Source of the DNA: Nitrosomonadales bacterium
GTDB taxonomy: Bacteria; Pseudomonadota; Gammaproteobacteria; Burkholderiales; Nitrosomonadaceae
NCBI GenBank assembly: GCA_009886095.1
Contig: VFJL01000006.1
Coordinates: 1 to 62,378 of the forward strand
Direction of reading: 5' to 3'
DNA length: 62,378 nt
In this document: positions 8,965 to 16,770 of the stretch, piece after piece
Layout: each line of letters starts with the position of its first letter
How positions within the stretch are numbered: the first letter of the stretch is position 1
Program-made: the position numbers and the translations under genes
Notes under the pieces: model-generated
What the model saw: the letters and a program-made list of their open reading frames with translations, nothing else
Database searches by the model: none
What the model was told of the DNA's origin: nothing

Positions 8965-10098
8965 ATGAAGCCTAAGGAACCTTTGAATAAGTCCTCTGTG
9001 GAGCGCGTTGCTGCCACAGTCCGAGTAGGACGAAGCTTTGCGGGCGGTCTGCTGTGTCAGGCCTGTAGCGAGGGGGGTCGACCATCCGTGTCCTCGTCTT
9101 TCGTGCTTCCCATCCTGCAAAGCCACTGTTATGCCCACGCGGGACTTGTTCAGAGGTTCCCTAACCTGGCTGCAACCTTGTTACTGCTATCCGCTATGCT
9201 GTTCGCGGGTTGCGCTGCCGTACCCCGGAATGACCAGGGCGACCAGACTTCTCGGGCTGCACAGGATGTCAAACCAGTTGATCCCTACGAGAGCACCAAC
9301 CGCGCATTTTATAAGATCACTGATGTTGTTGACCGGACTGTTCTGGAGCCGGTTGCCAATGCCTATATCGAACATGTGCCTTACCCCTTGCGGCGCTCGA
9401 TCGGAAATTTCTATGATAACGTCGCCTATCCAAATGTAGCTTTGAATGCTTTTCTGCAAGGCAAGGTGCAACAGGGATTCGAGGATACCTTGCGCTTTGC
9501 CGTCAATTCGACCATAGGCCTGTTTGGACTCTTTGACATGGCAACACCGATGGGATTGAAGCAGAACGATGAGGATTTTGGGCAAACATTGGGAGTGTGG
9601 GGTGTGGATACCGGCTCTTATTTATTTCTTCCTTTTCTCGGCCCCAGCAGCAGTCGCGATGTATCCAGCATCCCTGTCGGTATGGTTACCAATGCTCTTT
9701 TTTATATAACCAGTGCTGCAGTTTTTGCACCCATAGGTATTTTGGGGGTTATTGATAAGCGTGCGCGGTTATCGGGCTCCATGCTGATTCGTGATCAAGC
9801 GGCGCTGGACGCCTATCTGTTTGTGCGTGAGGCTTCTTTGCAACAGCGCAAGCATCAGATTTATGACGGTAGCCCACCACCTGAAAGTTATGACGATCCT
9901 GGGCAGGATGACTCAGTGGAAAGTAATCCAGTACTAAACAATCCCGCGCGGGACCGTCGCACCGACAGGGTATCGCGTTTGCAGAGTGACCCAATAAAAA
10001 TGACGCTCGATCTTCCGCGGGCTGATCTTCCATATATTGATCTTGAGCATAATCCCGCAAGGGATCGGCGTACGGACAGAGCACCACTTCTACGTTAA
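8965..10098 (+). CDS. mlaA: MlaA (VacJ) outer-membrane lipoprotein with in-frame element insertion
   Basis: MlaA takes misplaced phospholipid from the outer leaflet of the outer membrane; here it sits in the hopanoid cluster. The family body is clear: DPYESTNRAFYKITDVVDRTVLEPVANAY, NFYDNVAYPNVALNAFLQGK, RFAVNSTIGLFGLFD, GLKQNDEDFGQTLGVWG and YLFLPFLGPSS. The 377-residue reading carries 63 extra residues (4-66) from a small mobile element. Joining the flanks gives MKPNLAATLLLLSAMLFAGC, a normal lipoprotein signal with lipobox cysteine (Cys83 in the present reading). The present product would begin at 8965; a GTG at 9088 after AGGGGGG is a possible internal restart. The C-terminus has two copies of NPARDRRTDR (about residues 330-372). 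Confidence 0.88.
   Translation: MKPKEPLNKSSVERVAATVRVGRSFAGGLLCQACSEGGRPSVSSSFVLPILQSHCYAHAGLVQRFPNLAATLLLLSAMLFAGCAAVPRNDQGDQTSRAAQDVKPVDPYESTNRAFYKITDVVDRTVLEPVANAYIEHVPYPLRRSIGNFYDNVAYPNVALNAFLQGKVQQGFEDTLRFAVNSTIGLFGLFDMATPMGLKQNDEDFGQTLGVWGVDTGSYLFLPFLGPSSSRDVSSIPVGMVTNALFYITSAAVFAPIGILGVIDKRARLSGSMLIRDQAALDAYLFVREASLQQRKHQIYDGSPPPESYDDPGQDDSVESNPVLNNPARDRRTDRVSRLQSDPIKMTLDLPRADLPYIDLEHNPARDRRTDRAPLLR
8975..9161. mobile_element. TA-flanked 187-bp MITE inserted in mlaA signal-peptide codons
   Basis: Terminal arms AGGAACCTTTGAATAAGTCC (8975-8994) and GGACTTGTTCAGAGGTTCCC (9142-9161) are imperfect inverted repeats. TA lies on each side (8973-8974 and 9162-9163), the target duplication of Tc1/mariner-IS630 elements. 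Removing the element plus one TA (189 bases, 63 codons) restores an unbroken lipoprotein signal, which makes the insertion event explicit. The element has no stop codon in the mlaA frame and no transposase, so it must be moved in trans. Confidence 0.85.
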
Positions 10099-10194
10099 GA
10101 GGGGGAAGCTATCCCCGGGCCAGAACTGCTGACACAGTGAAAACAGTTCCCCCCCATGACGTAGACGTAGTATGAAACCGGGAGGCATAACTTC

Positions 10195-10215
10195 AGTCTG
10201 ATGTAGTCAGACTGG
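10195..10215. promoter_or_regulatory. Hairpin in the mlaA-shc intergenic region
   Basis: CAGTCTGA and TCAGACTG form a perfect 8-bp stem with loop TGTAG. No T run follows, so it is not a typical terminator. It lies about 95 bases before the shc start, in a 209-base gap with no supported gene. It could be a leader structure or protein-binding site. Confidence 0.4.
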
Positions 10216-10307
10216 CACCAGCCTGCTGGGGGAGTGCCGATGAGTTACAATACAGAGCCATGTAACCAAGCATTTAGCACGGAAATAATTAAAGAGGCCT
10301 TAATTGT

Positions 10308-12290
10308 ATGACCAGAACATTTCTGCAGGATAACAGCGGTAACCGCGCGAGCAAGATTGCCGTTGCTGGCCAGCAGCCAGACTTGGAGCGAGACGCTACC
10401 ACCGATGCCACAGTGCTGGAAAATGCCCTCACCGTGGCTCGTACGGCACTGCTATCGCTACAGAAAGAGGACGGACACTGGTGTTTTCCGTTGGAGGCGG
10501 ATTGCACGATTCCGGCCGAGTATGTGCTGATGATGCACTTCATGAATGATGTGGACGTTGATCTGGAAATCAGGCTGGCCCGATTTATCCGTGAACAACA
10601 GGATCTGGAGCACGGCGGTTGGGCGCTGTATTATGGTGGCCACTTCGACCTGAGTGGCACGATCAAAGCTTACTATGCTTTGAAGATCGTTGGCGACTCG
10701 CCGGACGCGCTGCATATGGTGCGTGCCCGCACAGCCATCCTGGCGCACGGCGGCGCAGCGCGGGGTAACTCATTCACCCGGATACTGCTTGCCATGTGGG
10801 GCCAGATTCCCTGGCGCGGGGTGCCCTTCATGCCGGTGGAAATTATATTGTTGCCGAGCTGGTTTCCTTTTCACCTGAGCAAGATTGCTTATTGGTCGCG
10901 CACTGTGACCGTGCCACTGACCATTCTATACTCTCTGAAGGTGCAGTCTGCCAACCCACGTAAGGTCGATATCCCCGAGTTGTTCACCGTACCGGCAGAA
11001 GATGAACGCGACTACTTTCCAGTGCGTTCAACGCTCAATCGGGTCTTCCTGATGGTCGAGCGTACCGCCCGACTATTCGAACCGCTCATCCCACAGGCTT
11101 TGCGTCGAGTTGCGCTACGCCGTGCAGAACAGTGGGTAGTGGAACGGCTTAACGGCGAGTGTGGTCTGGGAGGAATTTTCCCCGCCATGGTGAATGCCAG
11201 CGAGGCGCTGGCATTGCTGGGATATCCCTACGAACACCCTTACCGAGAGCAGTGCCGCCGAGCTCTACGCGGATTGCTGGTGGAGGAGGGCGAGCGTGCC
11301 TGGTGTCAGCCGTGCACCTCACCAGTGTGGGACACGGTTCTTGCAACTCTTGCTTTGCAGGAAGATGTGGGCGCAGACCAGAAATCGATCCGAAAAGCCC
11401 TTGACTGGCTGGTACCTCTACAGATACTTGATGCGCCGGCAGACTGGCAGGAAGATCACCCCGGGCTGGCTGGTGGCGGTTGGGCCTTCCAATATGCCAA
11501 CCCTCACTACCCCGATCTGGATGATACGGCTGCAGTGGCTTGGGCAATGCATCAGGCGGATCCTCAAGTTTATCGTGAAAGTCTGGAACGGGCGGCGGAT
11601 TGGCTTGCCGGGATGCAGTCCAGCAACGGCGGTTTTGCTGCATTTGATGCAGACAACACGTATTACTATCTCAATGAAATTCCCTTTGCCGATCACGGTG
11701 CGTTGCTTGATCCGCCCACCAGTGACGTCAGTGCCCGTTGCACGGGTTTCCTGGCCCTGTATGGCAAGGCCGGACAGCAGGATCGCATGAAGCGTGGATT
11801 GAGTTACCTGTTCAGTGAGCAGGAGCCCAGTGGTGCTTGGTTTGGGCGCTGGGGAAGTAATTATATTTACGGTACTTGGTCGGTATTGGAGGCTCTGCGG
11901 TTGGCGCGTGTAGATACCGATCACATCGCTATCCGTCGCGCGGCGCAATGGCTGAAATCGGTGCAACGTGACGATGGCGGCTGGGGTGAAGGCAACGATA
12001 GTTACTTCGATCCGCAGCAGGCAGGACATTTCTTTACAAGCACCTCATTTCAGACTGCATGGGCATTGCTGGGTCTGATGGCAGCAGGGGAAGCGCACAG
12101 CCAAGTGGTGCGTCGTGGCATCGAATACCTGCTGCATGAACAAGGGGATGATGGCCTATGGTACGATCCATGGTTCACCGCACCGGGCTTTCCACGGGTT
12201 TTCTATTTGCGATACCATGGTTATACGAAGTACTTTCCATTGTGGGCTTTGGCGAGATTTCATGCGTTGACTCGGAAAACTTCCGTGTGA
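10308..12290 (+). CDS. shc: Squalene-hopene cyclase
   Basis: Shc (HpnF) cyclises squalene to hopene/hopanol at the inner membrane. The 660-residue protein has the catalytic acid motif DLDDTA near residue 405 (DxDDTA in the family) and repeated QW motifs, for example QDLEHGGWALYYGG near 103, QEPSGAWFGRWG near 505, VQRDDGGWGEG near 553 and QGDDGLWYDPWF near 615. The ribosome site AAAGAGG lies 11 bases before the ATG, partly inside a small AATTAA/TTAATT dyad. The stop codon overlaps the hpnG start. No squalene synthase genes (hpnCDE) are in the window. Confidence 0.97.
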   Translation: MTRTFLQDNSGNRASKIAVAGQQPDLERDATTDATVLENALTVARTALLSLQKEDGHWCFPLEADCTIPAEYVLMMHFMNDVDVDLEIRLARFIREQQDLEHGGWALYYGGHFDLSGTIKAYYALKIVGDSPDALHMVRARTAILAHGGAARGNSFTRILLAMWGQIPWRGVPFMPVEIILLPSWFPFHLSKIAYWSRTVTVPLTILYSLKVQSANPRKVDIPELFTVPAEDERDYFPVRSTLNRVFLMVERTARLFEPLIPQALRRVALRRAEQWVVERLNGECGLGGIFPAMVNASEALALLGYPYEHPYREQCRRALRGLLVEEGERAWCQPCTSPVWDTVLATLALQEDVGADQKSIRKALDWLVPLQILDAPADWQEDHPGLAGGGWAFQYANPHYPDLDDTAAVAWAMHQADPQVYRESLERAADWLAGMQSSNGGFAAFDADNTYYYLNEIPFADHGALLDPPTSDVSARCTGFLALYGKAGQQDRMKRGLSYLFSEQEPSGAWFGRWGSNYIYGTWSVLEALRLARVDTDHIAIRRAAQWLKSVQRDDGGWGEGNDSYFDPQQAGHFFTSTSFQTAWALLGLMAAGEAHSQVVRRGIEYLLHEQGDDGLWYDPWFTAPGFPRVFYLRYHGYTKYFPLWALARFHALTRKTSV

Positions 12291-13009
12291 GGATGGTCGG
12301 TATCGTCACGGCCATGCGGGTGGAAGCGCGCTGTCTAACTTCGTCGCGCCTGCCCTTCAATGCAAGGGTTAGCCTGGGGAAGGGTGCGGCGATATGGCTC
12401 TGCGGGATGGGTGAAAAAGCCGCGCGGGAAGCAGCGGTAGGATTACAGGCAAGTGGTTGCACCACCCTGGTGAGTTTTGGACTCGCAGGTGCGTTGGACC
12501 CAAGTTTGCGTCCTGGGGACTTGGTGCTACCGGAGTCAATTCACGCTGAATGCATATTACCAGTCGATCTGGATTGGCGTAATCGCCTGCGACAGCGGTT
12601 ACCTGCTCACTTGAGCGTTGCGAGCGGCATACTGGCTGCAAGTTCGCAAGTGCTGACTTCGGCGGGTGCGAAACGTGGGTTGGCAGAAGCGACCGGAGCT
12701 TGTGCGGTGGACATGGAAAGTGGTGCAGTAGCCGAGGTGGCTGCGAGTGCCGGTATACCATTTCTTGCAGTGCGAGTGATTGCAGACCCGGTTGAATTTT
12801 CACCCCCTCCCGCCTTGCTCAATGCAGTGCGGCCAGATGGCAGTGCTGATCTGGCTCGCCTGCTGGCTTTGTTGCTGCAAGGATCTGTGACTCTGGGCAC
12901 ATTGCTGCGTCTCGCAGCGCAGCTCCGGGTCGCGCGCGCTACTCTCATGGCAGTGGTACAGCATGCAGGTACGGAACTGGGAGTTGCCTCCGATCAAGCC
13001 CATAACTGA
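12287..13009 (+). CDS. hpnG: Hopanoid-associated nucleosidase/phosphorylase HpnG
   Basis: HpnG removes adenine from adenosylhopane, leading to ribosylhopane. The 240-residue protein is of the purine nucleoside phosphorylase/MTA nucleosidase fold: VGIVTAMRVEARCL at the N-terminus, LVSFGLAGALDPSLRPGDLVLP near 65, and AVDMESGAVAEVAASAGIPFLAVRVIAD near 140. The GTG at 12287 overlaps the shc stop (GTGA), pointing to translational coupling; the ATG at 12293 is an equally possible start. A longer reading from 12158 would overlap shc by 133 bases and is rejected. It ends the hopanoid operon. Confidence 0.9.
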   Translation: MRMVGIVTAMRVEARCLTSSRLPFNARVSLGKGAAIWLCGMGEKAAREAAVGLQASGCTTLVSFGLAGALDPSLRPGDLVLPESIHAECILPVDLDWRNRLRQRLPAHLSVASGILAASSQVLTSAGAKRGLAEATGACAVDMESGAVAEVAASAGIPFLAVRVIADPVEFSPPPALLNAVRPDGSADLARLLALLLQGSVTLGTLLRLAAQLRVARATLMAVVQHAGTELGVASDQAHN

Positions 13010-13030
13010 GTGACAGGCAGTGGTTGCAAC

Positions 13031-13169
13031 GAATTTATTTATTCCAGATCTCGTTACAAGTACTTCGTTGCCAACAAAAAATGTTTCCTTACATGTCAGT
13101 TATATGTTGATATGCTGCGGCTACATTTTTGTTCCCGCCTTATCTTGTTTTGAATTTTTAGAAGTGTCC
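13031..13169. mobile_element. Dispersed repeat family 2, copy 1 (degenerate left end)
   Basis: From about 13047 to 13169 the sequence aligns with 59731-59850 and with the reverse complement of 46419-46558. Shared blocks are ATGTTTCCTTAC, a core near TATGCTGCGGCTACA, TTCCCGCC and the right end GAATTTTTAGAAGTGTCC. The left end is poorly conserved. No coding capacity. It lies between hpnG and the aminotransferase gene; the remaining bases to 13353 hold nothing I can support. Confidence 0.6.
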
Positions 13170-13353
13170 ATTAGTCAGTGTGCCGCGAGTGTGTCACGCT
13201 CCACATGAAAATCAGCAATCAAGTATCTGCTTTTCGCTTGCCAGCTTTACGCCAACAGGCAGCAATCTGCGGCATTATTTAGATAGTCTGCTCATCTACT
13301 AAATTGGGCTTCGTTCAATATTGGATTGATACCAACGCCATGAATTTCCGCTG

Positions 13354-14442
13354 ATGATTATCCCTGTCACCAAAACCATCCTCCCGCCTATGGAGGAATA
13401 TTTCCACTACCTGGAAGGTATCTGGCAAACCGGCCAACTCACTAATAATGGCCCCCTCTGTCTCGACCTGGCTGGGCGACTGAAGTCTTATCTCAATCTT
13501 CCACACCTTGAGCTTGTCGGTAACGGCACTCTCGCATTACAGATCGCCATCAAGGTGTTGGGCCTCAAGGGCGAGGTTATCACCACGCCGTATAGCTATG
13601 TCGCCACCACCAATGCCATTCTGTGGGAGGGTTGTGAGCCGGTATTTGTAGACATCGAGCCACAATCCTTTTGCATCGACCCGGATCTGATCGAAGCGGC
13701 GATTACGGACAAGACAAGTGCCATCCTGGCGACGCATGTCTATGGTTATCCATGCGACATGGTTCGGATTCAGGCCATCGCCGATCGTTATGGAATCAAA
13801 GTCATCTACGATGCCGCCCATGCCTTTGGCATCAAGTTGGATGGCCGTTCCCTGCTGGAACACGGTGACTGTAGCACGCTGAGTTTTCACGCTACCAAGC
13901 TCTTCCATACTGCCGAGGGTGGCGCGGTGGTATGCAGAGATGCCGAAATGGCTCACAAGGTCTTTCTGATGGCCAAGTTCGGCCACATTGGTGAAGAGGC
14001 CTATCTGGATATAGGCATTAACGCAAAAATGTCCGAACTGCACGCGGCCATGGGGTTGTGTGTTTTACCCATGGTAGGCGACACCACTGCTTCTCGAAAA
14101 GAGTGTTCGGGCTGGTATGACAAACAATTTGAAGGCCGCGCTTTGCAACGGCCTGTGCTCCCGGCGGGCCTCGAATACAATTATGCCTATTACCCGGTAC
14201 TTTTCTCCTCTCACGATATCATGATGCGGGTACGCCAAGCGTTATTGGATAACGGTATAGTCCCACGACGTTATTTCTATCCATCGCTTAATACTCTGCC
14301 ATTTCTGAAGCCGGAGCTAAAACGAACTTGTACGGTTTCAGAAGATATTTCTTCGCGTGTTCTTTGTTTGCCGTTGTTTATGGGGTTGCAAAAGGGGGAA
14401 GTCGAAGTTATTTGCAACATCGTTCAACAGTCAGTCTATTAA
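13354..14442 (+). CDS. DegT/DnrJ/EryC1/StrS-family PLP aminotransferase
   Basis: A 362-residue PLP enzyme of the sugar aminotransferase type, which usually aminates a nucleotide-linked keto-sugar. Visible landmarks are NGTLALQIAIKVLG near residue 57, VITTPYSYVATTNAI near 72, VIYDAAHAFGI near 150 and the PLP lysine in SFHATKLFHTAEGG near 183. The C-terminal region has the YYPVLF and PRRYFYPSL phrases of the family. It is the first of four plus-strand genes with an asparagine-synthase-like protein, an acyltransferase and a BKACE enzyme. The exact sugar or acceptor cannot be told. Confidence 0.85.
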   Translation: MIIPVTKTILPPMEEYFHYLEGIWQTGQLTNNGPLCLDLAGRLKSYLNLPHLELVGNGTLALQIAIKVLGLKGEVITTPYSYVATTNAILWEGCEPVFVDIEPQSFCIDPDLIEAAITDKTSAILATHVYGYPCDMVRIQAIADRYGIKVIYDAAHAFGIKLDGRSLLEHGDCSTLSFHATKLFHTAEGGAVVCRDAEMAHKVFLMAKFGHIGEEAYLDIGINAKMSELHAAMGLCVLPMVGDTTASRKECSGWYDKQFEGRALQRPVLPAGLEYNYAYYPVLFSSHDIMMRVRQALLDNGIVPRRYFYPSLNTLPFLKPELKRTCTVSEDISSRVLCLPLFMGLQKGEVEVICNIVQQSVY

Positions 14443-14469
14443 CGAATCCTGTTGCCTTTAAGGCCCCGC

Positions 14470-16173
14470 ATGAATTCAGTATCGAGCAAACTTAATATCC
14501 GCCCGCTGGACTCATTACCGCTTCTCTCCTGGCTTCTGGATTGGAACTACGGAGCTGGCCTGCTCATGTGTGGGAGTGGAGTTGAAATACGCCCTGATGG
14601 CTGGTTTGAGGGAGTTTGGGGAGGAAGTTTTGATCAATGGGATTTTGATCAATCGTCCGATGTGTTTGGATCAGGTGGCAAATATTCAGAGAATCAAATC
14701 CTTCTTGTTTCACCATCTCACCCGCTCGAATCTCTCTTTATAATGAGGTGGGGAAATTCCATTCTCGCCTCAAACTCGCTTGCATTTCTCCCGGCTTATT
14801 CCAGTAACAGTCTTAAAAATGACTGCTTCAATTATGCGGAGTTATTTCTGAGCGCATTGAATGGCATCAAACACGTCAAATTCGAGATCGAGACTGATAA
14901 CGGGCCAGTAACCGTTTGCTCCTACTTCAATATCATGATCGCCAACGATGGCAAATTGAGCTTTCTCTCCAAGCTACAACCACCGTCTCCCAAGGGTTTC
15001 AACGAGTATCTGGATCATCTACGCCATATCATAAAGGTTACCGTGGCAAATGCACAATCGAGCCGACGCAAGTATCGCTTCGATCCCTTGACGACACTAT
15101 CATCAGGTTACGATTCGCCGGCATGCGCTGTTCTTGCCAGGGGTGCAGGGTGCACGGAGGGGGTCACCTTTAGAACATCCCCCACAGTTGAGGGTTCGAC
15201 TCAACAAAATGACAGTGGAATGGAGATTGGCAGGCTGTTGGGCCTCAACGTCCGCGAGTGCTCCCGGACGTTGCCTGTTTCCGGTCCGTCGGAAAGTGTT
15301 ACCCAGTTTTATTGCGATGGTGGCTTTGGCGCAGAATTGTTCTGGCAGTCCATTGCTACGGAGCTCCCGCAAAAGGTTCTGATAACCGGCTTGTCAAACA
15401 CTTGGACGAAGAGAGCGAATCCGGCCAACGCTTTCGAGAGAACTGATTGCGCTGGGTTAGGCCTTGGCGAATTTCGCAGAAATATTGGGTTTACGCATGT
15501 CCCTATTCCGTACATTATGATCACACGGATAGCTGAGATTTGGCGAATTGGCAACAGTCCCGAAATGCAGCCATGGTCATTAGATGTGGATTATGACAGG
15601 CCAATCGCAAGAAGAATTGTGGAAGAAGCAGGTATCCCCCGGCAGATGTTCGGACAGATTAAATCCGGGAGTAGTTTCAGAGCCTGGTATCCAGATCACT
15701 GGCCAGCGTGGTTTCGTGAGCAGTTTCGTCAGCGGCGGAAGCAATCCCGCAAAACTGTCGGGGAAAGTGTGCGGTATGGATTCAAGCTTACCCGGTACCA
15801 GATACTTCGTTTTTCATGCGAACGAAGATTCCTGAAGCATTTATCTAAAAAGATGTCTATTTTCGGTGATGGGGAAACTTTTATGCTTCCCGTCCTACGG
15901 ATGCTCTCTCTTGTTCTTCGGACCACCCTTAAGCCGCTCGGGCCGCCTCATTACAAGATTATTATCCGGATGCATCCGCGATACACGTTCTTGCTAAACT
16001 GGGCAAATGCTGATGCTGCGCAAAGATATACTCATATAACTAGATCAGCAGACAGAAATGAAGCCGGAGGTTTTTATGAAAGCGGAACAAAATCAAGCGA
16101 AAGGGCGCATGAAGGTGGTGCTCTTCGGGACGGAGCAATATGCCAGCCTGGCGTGGTATGTGCTGACCTATGA
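14470..16173 (+). CDS. Asparagine-synthase-like amidotransferase/ligase without glutaminase domain
   Basis: A 567-residue protein with the ATP-pyrophosphatase signature LSSGYDSPACAVLA near residue 215 (the SGGxDS loop, here SGYDS), as in the synthetase half of asparagine synthase. The first 170 residues do not start with the catalytic Cys of a class II glutaminase, so ammonia or another amine may be used, or the enzyme may form an amide or adenylate on an unknown acid. The ATG at 14470 is preferred over a TTG at 14452. The last 33 codons overlap the next gene by 98 bases in another frame, so the true C-terminus may have been extended by a lost stop or frameshift near 16050. Confidence 0.7.
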   Translation: MNSVSSKLNIRPLDSLPLLSWLLDWNYGAGLLMCGSGVEIRPDGWFEGVWGGSFDQWDFDQSSDVFGSGGKYSENQILLVSPSHPLESLFIMRWGNSILASNSLAFLPAYSSNSLKNDCFNYAELFLSALNGIKHVKFEIETDNGPVTVCSYFNIMIANDGKLSFLSKLQPPSPKGFNEYLDHLRHIIKVTVANAQSSRRKYRFDPLTTLSSGYDSPACAVLARGAGCTEGVTFRTSPTVEGSTQQNDSGMEIGRLLGLNVRECSRTLPVSGPSESVTQFYCDGGFGAELFWQSIATELPQKVLITGLSNTWTKRANPANAFERTDCAGLGLGEFRRNIGFTHVPIPYIMITRIAEIWRIGNSPEMQPWSLDVDYDRPIARRIVEEAGIPRQMFGQIKSGSSFRAWYPDHWPAWFREQFRQRRKQSRKTVGESVRYGFKLTRYQILRFSCERRFLKHLSKKMSIFGDGETFMLPVLRMLSLVLRTTLKPLGPPHYKIIIRMHPRYTFLLNWANADAAQRYTHITRSADRNEAGGFYESGTKSSERAHEGGALRDGAICQPGVVCADL

Positions 16174-16756
16174 CAGCCCCTATGAGGTGGTGGGTTTTAC
16201 GGTAGATGCCGCTTGGTGCAACGCTTCAACCCTGCACGGTTTGCCCGTTGTTCCCTTCGAGCGGCTGGAACAACACTTTCCGCCTGAAGAGTATGCCTTA
16301 CTGATTTCGCTGGGCTTTAAACGCTGTAATGGTTTACGTGCAGACAAATATGCAGAAGGAAAAGCGCGAGGCTACTCTTTTATTACCTATGTATCGTCGC
16401 GGGCTATGGTCTGGCCGGATTTACAAATTGGCGAAAATTCCATGGTTAGCGAGGGCGTAAACGTTCAACCCTTTGCTCGGATCGGGAGTAACTGCATCCT
16501 GAGCAGTGGCTGCAGTGTCGGTCACCATGCCGTTATTGGCAACCATGTTTTTGTGGCGTCACATGCCGTAGTGGCTGGGGGAACTACAGTAGGTGAGCGT
16601 TGCTTTCTTGGGCTGAACAGTACCATCCGTAATGGCGTGACCGTTGCGCCAGGCTGTTTTGTTGCGGCTGGCGCTCTCGTTATTGCGGATACTGAACCGG
16701 ATGGCCTGTATGTGGGTGTACCTGCTCAGCGGCGCCCGTTGCCAGAATACCTGTAA
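16076..16756 (+). CDS. NeuD/PglD-family sugar O/N-acyltransferase
   Basis: A 226-residue protein with an N-terminal small Rossmann-like part (MKVVLFGTEQYASLAWYVLT) and a C-terminal left-handed beta-helix of hexapeptide repeats (about residues 110-215: IGENSMVSEGVNVQPFARIG, VGHHAVIGNHVFVASHAVV). This layout is typical of NeuD/PglD acetyltransferases that modify amino- or nonulosonic sugars. The start at 16076 has GGAGG six bases before it. Its first 98 bases overlap the end of the upstream gene. With the aminotransferase two genes back it suggests making of an N- or O-acylated amino sugar, which is inference. Confidence 0.8.
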   Translation: MKAEQNQAKGRMKVVLFGTEQYASLAWYVLTYDSPYEVVGFTVDAAWCNASTLHGLPVVPFERLEQHFPPEEYALLISLGFKRCNGLRADKYAEGKARGYSFITYVSSRAMVWPDLQIGENSMVSEGVNVQPFARIGSNCILSSGCSVGHHAVIGNHVFVASHAVVAGGTTVGERCFLGLNSTIRNGVTVAPGCFVAAGALVIADTEPDGLYVGVPAQRRPLPEYL

Positions 16757-16770
16757 AGCGAGGTCTCATT

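Noticed and set aside
12158-12286. Longer N-terminus for HpnG
   Set aside because: The extension would overlap shc by 133 bases, and its residues do not belong to the nucleosidase fold; GTG at 12287 or ATG at 12293 fits family length.
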